Notes: a model not told the origin generated them from the sequence alone. A stretch of DNA of 64,000 nt from Lachnospiraceae bacterium (GCA_009774245.1 VSNM01000023.1:8555-72554); one strand, 5' to 3'; counted from the first letter of the stretch, positions 8,664 through 18,163 are shown. Numbers and translations: made by a program.

Positions 8664-9944
8664 CTATCTCTGCAAATTCACTGGTGCATTCTCGATAATG
8701 AACTGAATCAGTCTGCCTGCCGAGTCCCTTTCAAAAGGAAAAACCCTGTTGAAATATTTGTAATAGATCAGTAGAGACCAATACACTTCATAGCCGCCTT
8801 TATCATATTCCTCTTCTGTCGGAAAATATGACAGGCACCCATTGGTATATCCATTGACATAAAAGAACGGATTCTTTAACTTTTTCATTGCCTCCAAGGA
8901 AAACTCAACCATTAACTCATACGGTACTCCGCAAATACACCATTCCCCGATTGCAAAATATTGTACTTCTACTGTCTCCTCCTGCCGATACACTCCCGCA
9001 TTATGCAGTCTCTTTACTTCTTCGAGCCATGCTGTACCGTCGATTCCGCAACAGTTCTTTGCTTCTTCCGCAATGCTCTCTGCTTCTGTAAGAGATGGTA
9101 CATTGGCATAGAAATTTGCCTCCCTTGAATACATATGAACAGACAACGTGTCCGTCATGTTAATCGACGCAATTCTCTGTGAGAGCTTTTCGTAAATAGC
9201 AAAAGCCATATCCTCTAAAGCTGTTTTGGAACGAATATACTGCGGGCCTTTTGCATCAATAGGCGTTTCTATGGAATCAAAATACTTGGGTGCTATATTC
9301 CCCGCCGCACCCTGGATAACCATTACCGGGCAGCCATATTTTTCCTGCAGCAGCGCCCTTATATTGCCAAAATAATCTGGCGATATAAAATAGTTGTCCC
9401 GTTTTAATACATTGCAGTGAGCCGTTACCCGGATCAAAAGCAGTTTTCTGTCCACCCAGTCCAGGCTGCATGCTTCTAATATACCCGCCCTTTTATCCAG
9501 GCTTACATTATCCTCCCGTCTGTTCACCCCAATATCAACCTCTGCATTATCCCACCCGACTGAAACCAGTTCCATATCAGCCGTGGCACTTTGTACCGCC
9601 GTCAGTACATTCCTGCATACCATTTCAAAATATTCTTCCGATGCAGCCGGATCTGGCGCAGAATGACAATGTGAAAAGCATAGCATAACTTTATCGCACG
9701 AAACGTTCAGCACGCTGCCCACTCTTGCTCGCAATCTGTCAGCAAGCTCCCGCTTAAATCCGATACTGTCAATTGTAATCAGACAATGGCGCTCCTCGCT
9801 TTCCCATATGGATACTTGCGCAAGTAATGGGTTCAGAACTCCTCGAGATGTATTGTCCTCTCTGTTAAATCCGACTAACTGCACTGGGATTGTGGGTGTT
9901 ATATCCGTTTTCGCATATCCTAATCTTATTATAAATTCATCCAT
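8664..9944 (-). CDS. Neutral/alkaline ceramidase-like protein
   Basis: A 426-residue protein resembling the N-terminal catalytic domain of neutral/alkaline non-lysosomal ceramidases. It opens with GYAKTDITP and LVGFNRE, has the zinc-binding-like FSHCHSAPDP segment and QGAAGNIAPKYF, the typical order in this family. No signal peptide is seen, so it is probably cytosolic and its substrate need not be ceramide. The start at 9944 is chosen because ATGGATGA overlaps the stop of the preceding short frame, suggesting translational coupling; the in-frame ATG at 9980 lacks a ribosome binding site. Confidence 0.72.
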   Translation of the reverse strand: MDEFIIRLGYAKTDITPTIPVQLVGFNREDNTSRGVLNPLLAQVSIWESEERHCLITIDSIGFKRELADRLRARVGSVLNVSCDKVMLCFSHCHSAPDPAASEEYFEMVCRNVLTAVQSATADMELVSVGWDNAEVDIGVNRREDNVSLDKRAGILEACSLDWVDRKLLLIRVTAHCNVLKRDNYFISPDYFGNIRALLQEKYGCPVMVIQGAAGNIAPKYFDSIETPIDAKGPQYIRSKTALEDMAFAIYEKLSQRIASINMTDTLSVHMYSREANFYANVPSLTEAESIAEEAKNCCGIDGTAWLEEVKRLHNAGVYRQEETVEVQYFAIGEWCICGVPYELMVEFSLEAMKKLKNPFFYVNGYTNGCLSYFPTEEEYDKGGYEVYWSLLIYYKYFNRVFPFERDSAGRLIQFIIENAPVNLQR

Positions 9945-10125
9945 TCGATTTCTTATTCCATTCGATGATCTGGTCATCATATATCTGGTTCAGATGCCTC
10001 ACGACCGTCTCATTTACATCAATCACTTTATCCCCAAACTGCATACCGCGCTCCCCCATAAAATCCACGCAATAGAGTAGCGCAACGTTTGACAATGCCA
10101 CTTTTCTATAGATATCAATGTATCG
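9937..10125 (-). pseudogene. 62-codon remnant between DMP19 and ceramidase-like genes
   Basis: Directly after the TAA of the DMP19-family gene, the same frame continues open for 62 codons to a TGA that overlaps the next start codon. The translation is protein-like (VALLYCVDFMGERGMQFGDKV, then VVRHLNQIYDDQIIEWN when read in pieces). Only a GTG and internal ATGs without ribosome binding sites could start it. It could be the tail of a deleted gene that was once translationally coupled to the ceramidase-like gene. The family is not recognised. Confidence 0.35.
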
Positions 10126-10653
10126 TTAAAATTCATAATATGGATAATCACCCTTTACTACAAAATCTGCAGCATGCCGTTTCACATAATCATTCATAAG
10201 CTCATTGATATCCACTCCATCATAATAGAAAGTATCAATCTGCTGAAAATCATCAAACGCCTCATTTTCGCCCAGCCTGTCAAGCGCCATACATCGTTCC
10301 TGCCTGTCAAAAGGGATACTACCCCCAAACAGGTCGACGGCTTTCTGAAAATTTTCCGCAGCCTGACTGGCGCCGATCATTCGCATACATTCCAATGCAT
10401 CTTTCCAGACAATTCCCGTTGAATTGAAGAAAAACTGATCATGACCGCCATTGCAGACCTCTGAATCATACCAGAACAACCCCAGTATCTTCCTCTGTGC
10501 ATCCGTAAAAGGTTTCAGGTCCTGCTCATACACATCAAGGCCATCATAGATGCTTACGGAATACCAGAGCGGCTGTATCAGCTCCCATGCACTGTATTTT
10601 CCTTCTGAGATTTCTTTCTCATTGAAATCAAAATGCTTGTATTTCAATTCCAT
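10126..10653 (-). CDS. DMP19/DUF4375-family protein
   Basis: A 175-residue acidic, soluble protein. The hallmark NGGHDQFFFNSTG (about residues 82-94) followed by WKDALECMRMIGA is the signature of the DMP19/DUF4375 family, named after a Neisseria DNA-mimic protein. Function in Firmicutes is unknown; binding of a DNA-binding partner is possible but not shown. The ATG at 10653 is preferred: it begins just after the gpsA stop with GGGGAGAG overlapping the end of gpsA, so expression is probably coupled to gpsA. Confidence 0.75.
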   Translation of the reverse strand: MELKYKHFDFNEKEISEGKYSAWELIQPLWYSVSIYDGLDVYEQDLKPFTDAQRKILGLFWYDSEVCNGGHDQFFFNSTGIVWKDALECMRMIGASQAAENFQKAVDLFGGSIPFDRQERCMALDRLGENEAFDDFQQIDTFYYDGVDINELMNDYVKRHAADFVVKGDYPYYEF

Positions 10654-10655
10654 CT

Positions 10656-11675
10656 TTAGCACTCTCCCCACTCCTCATCATGCGCAATCTCAATCTTTTT
10701 ATCGCGTATCATCAGATCCCTGACTGCCGCTGCTGCCGGTTTTCCATCAAAGAGGATCTCATTCACCTGCTCTATGATCGGAAGCTCGACGCCGTACTTT
10801 TCTGCCAGACGCATCGCTGCCTTTGCAGAAAATACGCCCTCTACCACCATCTTCACCTCCGCCATCGCCTCCTCCATCGTCTTTCCCTGTCCGATGAGAA
10901 TTCCGGCACGACGGTTGCGGCTGTGCATGCTCGCACAGGTCACAATCAGGTCACCAATGCCCGACAAACCGCAGAAGGTCTCGAATTTGCCGCCCATCTC
11001 CATACCGAGCCGCGCGATCTCCGTGATGCCGCGCGTGATGAGCGCCGCCTTCGTGTTGTCGCCATAGCCAAGTCCGTCCGCGATGCCCGCTGCCAGTGCG
11101 ACCACATTTTTGAGCGCCGCGCCAAGCTCTATCCCCAGCACATCGGGACTGGTGTACACGCGGAAAACATCGCTCATAAATATCGTCTGGATATATTCCG
11201 CCGTCCTTTTCGTCCCCGCGCCGACCACGATCGTCGTGGGAATACACTTTCCGACCTCCTCCGCATGGGAAGGCCCTGACAGGACTGCCACATCCGCCTG
11301 CGGAATCTCGTCCTCAATCACCTGCGAAAGCGTCATGAGCGTGGCCTCCTCGATTCCCTTTGCCACATTCACGATAATCTGTCCGTCAGACACATAGTCC
11401 CTCATGCTGTGCGCAGTCGCCCTCGTGAATGAGGACGGCACTGCGAGCACCTGAATATCCTTTCCATTCACGGCATCCGCAAGCTCCGTCGTAAACACGA
11501 TATCGTCCGCGAGCTTTACCCCAGGCAGTTTGTCCTTATGCTCATGCTCCCTGCGCAGCATATCGATCTCGTCCTTTAACGCTGACCACACCGTAATGTC
11601 ATGTCCATTGTTGTGCAGCAGCACTGTCAATGCGATTCCCCAACTGCCTGCCCCAATCATTCCTACCTTTGCCAT
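10656..11675 (-). CDS. gpsA: Glycerol-3-phosphate dehydrogenase [NAD(P)+]
   Basis: Cytosolic enzyme reducing dihydroxyacetone phosphate to sn-glycerol-3-phosphate, the backbone for phospholipid synthesis. The N-terminal Rossmann motif is GAGSWG; the catalytic and substrate domain shows ELGAALKNVVALAAG (conserved Lys) and SGIGDLIVTC. The 339 residues match the family. ATG at 11675 has GGAGG 9 nt upstream. It lies 45 bp downstream of plsY, which uses the product, so the pair supplies the first step of glycerolipid synthesis. Confidence 0.96.
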   Translation of the reverse strand: MAKVGMIGAGSWGIALTVLLHNNGHDITVWSALKDEIDMLRREHEHKDKLPGVKLADDIVFTTELADAVNGKDIQVLAVPSSFTRATAHSMRDYVSDGQIIVNVAKGIEEATLMTLSQVIEDEIPQADVAVLSGPSHAEEVGKCIPTTIVVGAGTKRTAEYIQTIFMSDVFRVYTSPDVLGIELGAALKNVVALAAGIADGLGYGDNTKAALITRGITEIARLGMEMGGKFETFCGLSGIGDLIVTCASMHSRNRRAGILIGQGKTMEEAMAEVKMVVEGVFSAKAAMRLAEKYGVELPIIEQVNEILFDGKPAAAAVRDLMIRDKKIEIAHDEEWGEC

Positions 11676-11720
11676 CGTCAACTACCTCCAATCCCTAATC
11701 TGCAATTTCCCCAGAAACAC

Positions 11721-12374
11721 CTATTTCTTAGAAACATCTTTCTTATTAATATACGTCTTTCGCTCCTCCTTATGTATCAGGCGCTTAATGTTGGCGCGAT
11801 GCTCCCAGAAGGCGAGCAGCGCGAGCAGCGTCGTGACAAGGTAGAGCTCATTCAGTGCCGCCTGTTCCATTCCCCACAGTCCCGTCTGACCGAAAATGAC
11901 CATCTCCGCGATCAGCACGATCTCCACCACCAGCGAACCCAGTGACACATAATGCGTCGCAAAAAAGATGCCAAAAAAAGTGATGATCTGCGGTATGATC
12001 ATATACGGGTGAAAGAAAATCACAAGTCCTGCCGTACAGGCAATACCCTTTCCGCCCTTAAACCCGAGATAAAAAGGAAAATTGTGCCCCAGAATCGCAC
12101 CCGCGGCCGCATAGATCGCAAGCAGGTACAAAATATCACCATATTGCTCCTTAAACAGCAGCCGCACAACCGTCATGGCAAGCCCTGTCTTTAAGATATC
12201 ACAGAACAGCACGATCGCTCCCGCCTTTTTCCCGAGGACGCGGAGGGAATTTGTCGTCCCCGCATTGCCGCTCCCATACTGACGGATGTCAATGCCATGC
12301 AGCTTTCCATAAATATACGATGTCTGGAAACATCCAAAAATATAACCGATCAACAAGCATACCAACCGAATCAT
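11721..12374 (-). CDS. plsY: Glycerol-3-phosphate acyltransferase PlsY
   Basis: Integral membrane enzyme that transfers the acyl group from acyl-phosphate to glycerol-3-phosphate. The 217 residues contain the three conserved cytosolic motifs: GSGNAGTTNSLR (about 37-48), LGHNFPFYLGFKGGKG (about 103-118) and a third around GSLVVEIVLI. Five hydrophobic segments are seen. The C-terminus is a lysine-rich tail. It sits between der and gpsA on the same strand, in an order common in Clostridia. Confidence 0.95.
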   Translation of the reverse strand: MIRLVCLLIGYIFGCFQTSYIYGKLHGIDIRQYGSGNAGTTNSLRVLGKKAGAIVLFCDILKTGLAMTVVRLLFKEQYGDILYLLAIYAAAGAILGHNFPFYLGFKGGKGIACTAGLVIFFHPYMIIPQIITFFGIFFATHYVSLGSLVVEIVLIAEMVIFGQTGLWGMEQAALNELYLVTTLLALLAFWEHRANIKRLIHKEERKTYINKKDVSKK

Positions 12375-12406
12375 TTTCTAATTACGACCTTTCTTAATAT
12401 ATTTTC

Positions 12407-13750
12407 CTACTTAGACTTGTCCTCTTTCCGCTCCCTGATGATAAATTTCAGCGGGGTTCCGCGGAAACCAAACGCCTCCCGAATCTTATTTTCAAGGTAT
12501 CTGGTGTATGAGAAATGCATCAGCTCCTTATCGTTGACAAACACCACAAACGTCGGCGGTTTCACGCCTGCCTGTGTCGTGTAGAATATCTTTAACCGCT
12601 TTCCCTTGTCCGATGGCGGCTGCTGGAGCGCCACCGCCTCCGTGACGATCTCGTTGACAACGCCCGTCGAGATGCGCAGGGACTGGTTTGCGATCACCAT
12701 GTCAATCGTCTCAAACAGTTTATTCAACCGCTGCCCCGTGACCGCGGAAATAAACACGATCTCCGCATACAGCATAAAAGACAGCGTATTGCGCACTTTT
12801 TCCGTAAAGCGGTATATGGTCTTGTCGTCCTTCTCGATCGCGTCCCACTTGTTCACCGCGATGATGATGCCCTTTCCCCTGTCGTGCGCGATTCCCGCGA
12901 TCTTGGCGTCCTGTTCCGTGACGCCCTCCACCGCGTCGATCACCAGTACGACCACATCAGCGCGCTCCACCGCGCTCACCGTGCGGATGATCATAAAGCG
13001 CTCAAGCTCTTCCTTGATCTTATTTTTCCTGCGCAGTCCCGCCGTGTCGATAAACACGTACTCCTTTTCATTATATAAGATCTCCGTGTCAATCGCGTCC
13101 CTCGTCGTCCCGGCGATATCCGACACAATCACGCGCTCCTCCCCGGCTATCTTGTTGATGATGGACGATTTGCCGACATTTGGCTTGCCGACAATGGCAA
13201 TCCGCGGTCTGTCGTCCTCCTCCTCGTCCAATGCCTCCTTGTCAAACAGCTCTGTCACGGCGTCGAGCATCTCTCCAAGCCCAAGCCTGTTTGACGCCGA
13301 GATCGGATATGGCTCCCCGATGCCGAGATTGTAAAATTCATAGACGTCCGCCTCCATCTTGGCAAAGCTGTCCACCTTATTCACGACAAGCACCACCGGC
13401 TTCCGACTCCTCCTGAGCATGTCAGCCACCTTCGAATCCGCGTCCACAAGTCCCTGACGCACATCGACTAAGAAAATGATCACGTCCGCTGTATCGATCG
13501 CAATCTGCGCCTGCTCACGCATCTGTGACAAAATAATATCCTTGCTGTCCGGCTCAATCCCGCCGGTATCAATCATCGTAAAATTCCAGTTCAGCCAGCT
13601 CACGTCCGCATAAATACGGTCTCTGGTGATGCCCGGCGTATCCTTTACGATCGAGATCTTGTCCCCTGCAAGCACGTTAAACAGTGTTGATTTTCCTACA
13701 TTTGGTCTGCCCACGATCGCCACGATCGGTTTCTTGGTTCTCTGTTCCAT
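12407..13750 (-). CDS. der: Ribosome biogenesis GTPase Der (EngA)
   Basis: Tandem GTPase needed for 50S subunit assembly. The 447 residues contain two G domains: GRPNVGKSTLFN with DTGG and NKVD near the N-terminus, and GKPNVGKSSIIN with DTAG and NKWD in the second half, followed by a KH-like domain ending in FRGTPLKFIIRERK. Length and motifs are normal. It precedes plsY and gpsA, with the DUF512 gene just upstream, an arrangement typical of Clostridia. Confidence 0.97.
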   Translation of the reverse strand: MEQRTKKPIVAIVGRPNVGKSTLFNVLAGDKISIVKDTPGITRDRIYADVSWLNWNFTMIDTGGIEPDSKDIILSQMREQAQIAIDTADVIIFLVDVRQGLVDADSKVADMLRRSRKPVVLVVNKVDSFAKMEADVYEFYNLGIGEPYPISASNRLGLGEMLDAVTELFDKEALDEEEDDRPRIAIVGKPNVGKSSIINKIAGEERVIVSDIAGTTRDAIDTEILYNEKEYVFIDTAGLRRKNKIKEELERFMIIRTVSAVERADVVVLVIDAVEGVTEQDAKIAGIAHDRGKGIIIAVNKWDAIEKDDKTIYRFTEKVRNTLSFMLYAEIVFISAVTGQRLNKLFETIDMVIANQSLRISTGVVNEIVTEAVALQQPPSDKGKRLKIFYTTQAGVKPPTFVVFVNDKELMHFSYTRYLENKIREAFGFRGTPLKFIIRERKEDKSK

Positions 13751-13789
13751 TCTGCCCTATATCTCCATTTCTTTTTCATACTATACTCA

Positions 13790-15112
13790 TTATTTTATTA
13801 TCGCATCCAGCAAATCCTGCCCGCTTGATTTTACAATATCTATCGGCACTTGTAAAGCTTTTTCGAGTTCCGCGAGCGTCATATCGTCGAGAAATACCGT
13901 CTCACCGCTCTTTAACACGTTCTGCGGCAGCAGCAGCCTGTCCCCCAAAATCTGACCTTTCAACTGTGCCAGCAAATCCTGCCCTGTCAGCAGGCCGGAA
14001 ACGGTGATCATCTCCCCAAAAAAGTCATTTGTTATCGGATAAATATGAATCACAATCTGCGGATATTCCGCCATAACCCGTTCCGCCATATCAGCGATAA
14101 AGCTGTAGGCAAGCTTTCCGGTCGCGATTGACAATTCCCCAGGCGCAACCCTGACGCCCTTCGTCGTTTTCAGCGCATCAAATGCCTCCTGAAACTCATT
14201 GATCAGAAGCCGCAGCATACCGACGCCGTTTTCAAGCTGCAGATAGCCGTCGTAGCGCTCCTCTTCTGGCAGCTCCTCGCCCGCAAGGATATACCACTCA
14301 TCGCTCGCATGGATAAAATGAACACCATATTCCGAATAAAGCTGCTTCTGCCATCTATGAATGATATCAAGTACCTGCCTGGCATCCTCCCTCGTAAACG
14401 GTTCCAGTGGAAACAACCCGTCGCGGTACTTTGACAGTCCTACCGGAACGACGGACACGCTCTCCAGATTCGGAAGATATGCAGACAAATCCCTGATACT
14501 TCTCTCCAGCTCCGTCCCGTCGTTGACTCCCTTGCACAACACGATCTGCCCATTCATGGTGATTCCTGCCCTGGCAAGCTTCCACGCCTTCTCCAGAGCC
14601 TGTCCCGCAAAACGGTTATTCAGCATCCTGTAGCGCAGCTCGGGATTCGTTGTCTGAAAGGAGACATTGATCGGTGAGAGATGATATCTGATAATACGGT
14701 CAACGTCCTCGTCAGACATATTTGTCAGCGTCACATAATTTCCCTGCAGAAACGAAAGCCTCGAATCATCATCCTTGAAATACAATGTATCCCGCATGCC
14801 TTTAGGCATCTGGTCAATAAAACAAAAGATGCATTTATTATGACAGGAGCGGTACTCGTCCATCAGCCCGTTCTCAAACGTAATCCCCAGATCTTCATCA
14901 TATTCCTTGTCAATCTCGAGAAGCCATTCTTCCCCTGATGGTTTCCTGATCAGCACCTCGATATATTCATCTTGTGTGTAGTACTGATAGTCAAAAATGT
15001 CCTCAATCTTATTCCCATTGATCTCCACAAGCACATCGCCGGCCACAATCTCAAGCTCCTCGGCGATGCTGCCCGGCGCCACTTTCTCAACAATGTGTAA
15101 ATATTCCTTCTT
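13790..15112 (-). CDS. DUF512 radical SAM protein with N-terminal PDZ-like domain
   Basis: A 440-residue putative iron-sulfur oxidoreductase. Residues 1-65 look like a PDZ-type domain (VEKVAPGSIAEELEI, GDVLVEING). Next comes a radical-SAM-type cluster motif CHNKCIFCF (CX3CX2C) and the DUF512 region to the C-terminus. The reaction is unknown. The ATG at 15112 follows AAAGGATAG; the TTG at 15145 is less likely. It lies 39 bp upstream of der, a neighbourhood conserved in Clostridia, which hints at a role linked to ribosome biogenesis or cell growth. Confidence 0.85.
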   Translation of the reverse strand, partial: KKEYLHIVEKVAPGSIAEELEIVAGDVLVEINGNKIEDIFDYQYYTQDEYIEVLIRKPSGEEWLLEIDKEYDEDLGITFENGLMDEYRSCHNKCIFCFIDQMPKGMRDTLYFKDDDSRLSFLQGNYVTLTNMSDEDVDRIIRYHLSPINVSFQTTNPELRYRMLNNRFAGQALEKAWKLARAGITMNGQIVLCKGVNDGTELERSIRDLSAYLPNLESVSVVPVGLSKYRDGLFPLEPFTREDARQVLDIIHRWQKQLYSEYGVHFIHASDEWYILAGEELPEEERYDGYLQLENGVGMLRLLINEFQEAFDALKTTKGVRVAPGELSIATGKLAYSFIADMAERVMAEYPQIVIHIYPITNDFFGEMITVSGLLTGQDLLAQLKGQILGDRLLLPQNVLKSGETVFLDDMTLAELEKALQVPIDIVKSSGQDLLDAIIK

Positions 15113-15174
15113 CATAACTATGCTATCCTTTTTCAAATTTTTCAAACCTTACCTATAATAATACTAGAAATTTC

Positions 15175-15203
15175 TTGACGTGTCACTACCTGAATGATAT
15201 AAA
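15175..15203 (+). promoter_or_regulatory. Promoter of prs
   Basis: TTGACG (15175-15180), a 17-bp spacer and TATAAA (15198-15203), 41 bp before the prs start codon. It lies in the divergent gap between the DUF512 gene and prs. Confidence 0.65.
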
Positions 15204-15244
15204 ATATAGAGGAACGATTTGTTAAGGAAAGGAATGTATGCCAA

Positions 15245-16435
15245 GTGTCCTATTTGAAGAAGCTGAAAAATGCTATGCCTGTAGCGCCCTTAAAGCTGCT
15301 GGTCTTAGAGAGCGCCGCAGAGCTTGGAAATGAAGTGAATAATTATCTGGTTAATTTTCGCAGCAAGGTAAACAATGTATATATCAATGATCCCGCATTT
15401 CAGGGCTATGCGGAGGACAACTATTTGTTTCAGTTCAAGGCGCCCCGCTTTAACAGCGGCGAGGGAAAAGCCGTGCTGGAAGAGACTGTCCGCGGCAAAG
15501 ACCTGTTTATCCTCGTTGATGTGTGCAACCACAGCCTGACCTACACCATGAACGGTTACACAAACCATATGTCGCCTGACGACCACTATCAGGACTTAAA
15601 GCGCGTCATCGCCGCGACCAACGGCAAAGCGCACCGCATCAATGTGATTATGCCTTTCTTATACGAAGGCCGGCAGCACAGGCGCAACGGAAGGGAATCA
15701 CTGGACTGCGCTTATGCTTTCAAAGAGCTCACTCAGATGGGCGTCAACAATTTCATCACCTTTGACGCCCACGATCCAAGGATACAGAACGCCGCGCCGT
15801 TAAGCGGTTTTGACAACTTTACCGCCCACTATCAGTTCACAAGGGCGCTCCTGCGCGCAGAGAAAGATCTGGTGCTGGACAAGGACCACATCATTGTCAT
15901 CTCCCCCGACGAGGGTGCGCTGGACCGGGCGATCTACTTCTCAACCGTGATCGGCGCCGACACGGGTATGTTCTACAAACGGCGCGACTACACGAAGATC
16001 GTCAACGGCAAAAATCCGATCGTCGCCCACGAATTTCTGGGCAATGACATCGAGGGCAAGGATATCATCATTATTGATGACATGATCTCATCAGGCGACA
16101 GCATGATCGATACCTCGAGACAGCTCAAGGAGATGAAAGCCAGACGCGTCTTTATCTGCACGACATTTGGCATCTTCACAAACGGTCTTGCCGCATTTGA
16201 CAAAGCATACGAGGAGGGCGTGTTTGACAGGGTGATCACGACCAACCTGAGCTACCGCCCGCCCGAACTACTGACGAAGCCGTACTATCTCGAGGCGGAT
16301 ATGAGTAAATTCCTCGCTTCGATCATAGACTTTTTGAACCACGACCTGTCCATCGAGCAGGTGACGACGCCCACCGAGAAAATCCAGCACATCATCGAGC
16401 TCTACCTCGATGGCAGTGAAATCTTCAAGGTATAA
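15245..16435 (+). CDS. prs: Ribose-phosphate pyrophosphokinase
   Basis: Makes PRPP from ribose-5-phosphate and ATP for nucleotide, histidine and tryptophan synthesis. The PRPP-binding loop is IIIIDDMISSGDSM (about 278-291). At 396 residues it is longer than the classical 310-320-residue enzyme and belongs to the larger variant frequent in Lachnospiraceae. The start is GTG at 15245, preceded by AGGAAAGGAA about 10 nt upstream; the ATG at 15238 is in a different frame. It is monocistronic, with its own promoter and a terminator at 16440. Confidence 0.92.
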   Translation: MSYLKKLKNAMPVAPLKLLVLESAAELGNEVNNYLVNFRSKVNNVYINDPAFQGYAEDNYLFQFKAPRFNSGEGKAVLEETVRGKDLFILVDVCNHSLTYTMNGYTNHMSPDDHYQDLKRVIAATNGKAHRINVIMPFLYEGRQHRRNGRESLDCAYAFKELTQMGVNNFITFDAHDPRIQNAAPLSGFDNFTAHYQFTRALLRAEKDLVLDKDHIIVISPDEGALDRAIYFSTVIGADTGMFYKRRDYTKIVNGKNPIVAHEFLGNDIEGKDIIIIDDMISSGDSMIDTSRQLKEMKARRVFICTTFGIFTNGLAAFDKAYEEGVFDRVITTNLSYRPPELLTKPYYLEADMSKFLASIIDFLNHDLSIEQVTTPTEKIQHIIELYLDGSEIFKV

Positions 16436-16439
16436 TCAA

Positions 16440-16467
16440 ATGAGCAGGCTTTCACCTGCTCATTTTT
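16440..16467. terminator. Bidirectional terminator between prs and tyrS
   Basis: ATGAGCAGG pairs with CCTGCTCAT around a CTTTCA loop and is followed by TTTT on the plus strand; the minus strand also reads a short T-run after the stem. It separates the convergent prs and tyrS genes. Confidence 0.8.
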
Positions 16468-16476
16468 GTCAATATG

Positions 16477-17697
16477 TTAGAGGCATATCTTCTGGAAGCT
16501 CTTCTTGCCCTTTTTCAGCACAAATTCTTCCGCAAATGCACCCTTTTCATATACAGCCTTTACATCGGTGACCTTATCTCCATTGACAGACACCCCGCCC
16601 TGCTCCACAGCGCGCCTTGCCTCGGATTTGGAAGCCGTCATGCCGGCCGTGACAAGGAGTGTCAGAATGTCGATACTACCGTCTGTAAAATCCGCATCGG
16701 AAAGCACTGTCTTTGGCATATTCTCTGAGTTTGCACCGCCTGCAAACAATGCCGCGGCGGCCTCCTTCGCCTTCTGTGCCTCCTCTGTGCCGTGCACTAA
16801 CTGCGTCAGTTCAAATGCGAGAATCTCCTTCGCTTTGTTGAGCTCGCTGCCTTCCCACTTTTCCATCGCCTCGATCTCCTCAAGCGGCAGGAATGTGAGC
16901 ATCTTCAGACACTTGATCACATCCGAATCCGACACGTTCCTCCAGTACTGGAAAAACTCATACGGAGAGGTTTTCTCCGCGTCAAGCCACACAGCGCCGG
17001 ACTCCGTTTTGCCCATCTTCTTGCCCTCGGAGTTGAGCAGGAGATTGATCGTCATGGCGTAAGCATCCTTGCCGAGCTTGCGGCGGATCAGCTCTGTGCC
17101 GCCGAGCATATTGCTCCACTGGTCATCGCCGCCAAACTGCATATTGCAGCCGTATTTCTGGAACAGCGTGTAGAAGTCAAAGCTCTGCATGATCATATAG
17201 TTAAATTCAAGGAAGGTAAGTCCCTTCTCCATGCGCTGCTTGTAGCACTCCGCCGCGAGCATACGATTTACGGAGAAATGCGGTCCGATCTCGCGCAGCA
17301 CCTCCATATAATTCAGGTCAAGCAGCCAGTCAGCATTGTTGACCATCATCGCTTTGCCCTCGCCAAACTCAATGAATCTGCTCATCTGCTTCTTAAAACA
17401 GTCCACATTGTGCTGAATCGTCTCCGTCGTCATCATCTTGCGCATATCCGTCTTTCCCGATGGATCACCAATCATTGCTGTGCCGCCGCCGAGCAGGGCG
17501 ATCGGTCTGTTGCCTGCCATCTGGAGGCGCTTCATCAGACAGAGCGCCATGAAATGTCCCACATGCAGGCTGTCCGCCGTCGGATCAAAGCCGATGTAGA
17601 ATACCGCCTTTCCGTTGTTGATCAACTCCCTGATCTCATTTTCATCAGTCACTTGGGCGATCAGTCCTCTTGCCACCAGTTCATCGTACAATTGCAT
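16477..17697 (-). CDS. tyrS: Tyrosyl-tRNA synthetase
   Basis: Cytosolic class I aminoacyl-tRNA synthetase charging tRNA-Tyr. From the ATG at 17697 it has 406 residues. The HIGH-like motif is in DPTADSLHVGH, the KMSKS loop is KMGKTESGAVWLD, and a C-terminal S4-like domain is seen (TASKSEARRAVEQGGVSVNGD). AAAGGAG sits 9 nt before this ATG, so the earlier in-frame starts are unlikely. Expression is controlled by the T-box leader at 17835-18130. A structured repeat (17746-17834) lies between the T-box terminator and the gene. Confidence 0.95.
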   Translation of the reverse strand: MQLYDELVARGLIAQVTDENEIRELINNGKAVFYIGFDPTADSLHVGHFMALCLMKRLQMAGNRPIALLGGGTAMIGDPSGKTDMRKMMTTETIQHNVDCFKKQMSRFIEFGEGKAMMVNNADWLLDLNYMEVLREIGPHFSVNRMLAAECYKQRMEKGLTFLEFNYMIMQSFDFYTLFQKYGCNMQFGGDDQWSNMLGGTELIRRKLGKDAYAMTINLLLNSEGKKMGKTESGAVWLDAEKTSPYEFFQYWRNVSDSDVIKCLKMLTFLPLEEIEAMEKWEGSELNKAKEILAFELTQLVHGTEEAQKAKEAAAALFAGGANSENMPKTVLSDADFTDGSIDILTLLVTAGMTASKSEARRAVEQGGVSVNGDKVTDVKAVYEKGAFAEEFVLKKGKKSFQKICL

Positions 17698-17745
17698 TTT
17701 CTTTTTCTCCTTTCCTTTCATCAAGTCAAGGGACAAATGACAAAT

Positions 17746-17834
17746 CGAGTAGGGGAATGCCCTTCTCCACTACTCGTTGCGCCGGGCGTCCGTCAGCCTT
17801 AGCTGACATTTTTCCTCTGGACGCCCGTGTGCAT
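17746..17834 (-). repeat. Two-hairpin structured repeat, copy A (tyrS leader)
   Basis: Read on the minus strand: ATGCACAC, an outer stem GGGCGTCC/GGACGCCC (17819-17826 with 17784-17791) enclosing AGAGGAAAAATG and an inner hairpin GTCAGC/GCTGAC, then GGCGCAA and a second hairpin CGAGTAG/CTACTCG (17746-17752 with 17770-17776). Copy B at 58697 has the same architecture with both sides of the outer stem changed together. It lies between the T-box terminator and tyrS, so it is transcribed only in read-through mRNA. Confidence 0.65.
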
Positions 17835-18130
17835 AAAAAAAGTCCCTTGAATGTCAATACGTTCAAAGGACGAGGTATATACCACGTGTTACCACCTTTT
17901 TTCACACAGAACTCACGCCCTGTGCCTCAGCGAGTACGGAAATCAAATGCGACAGAACAATGCATCGATTTCGATACTCCTTCCGATATAACGTTCGAAA
18001 ATCCCGTCACAGCCTACTTTTGCGCACTCAGCACGCGCAGATTTCGGTGTGCAGCTCCAAGAGGTATTCACTCCCACTTTCCCTTGCGCCTCTCATCATC
18101 CGGCAGCTTTCTGTAAGTTCCCATGAAAGT
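17835..18130 (-). promoter_or_regulatory. T-box leader of tyrS
   Basis: The minus strand carries AAAGGTGGTAACACGTGG (about 17882-17900), the T-box sequence that pairs with the uncharged tRNA acceptor end. It is followed by a terminator stem, GTCCTTTGAACG with CATTCAAGGGAC and seven T (17835-17872). Upstream is a long structured region of about 230 nt. The triplet TAC in AGTGAATACCTC (complement of 18064-18066) is a plausible tyrosine specifier codon. Low charging of tRNA-Tyr would favour the antiterminator and allow tyrS transcription. Confidence 0.85.
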
Positions 18131-18163
18131 TACTTATTCTTTTCACAGCCTTTATCGATATCG

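Noticed and set aside
10680..11397. Long plus-strand frames opposite gpsA (up to 199 codons)
   Set aside because: They are antisense shadows of a well-supported gene in GC-biased DNA, with His/Arg-rich translation and no ribosome binding sites.
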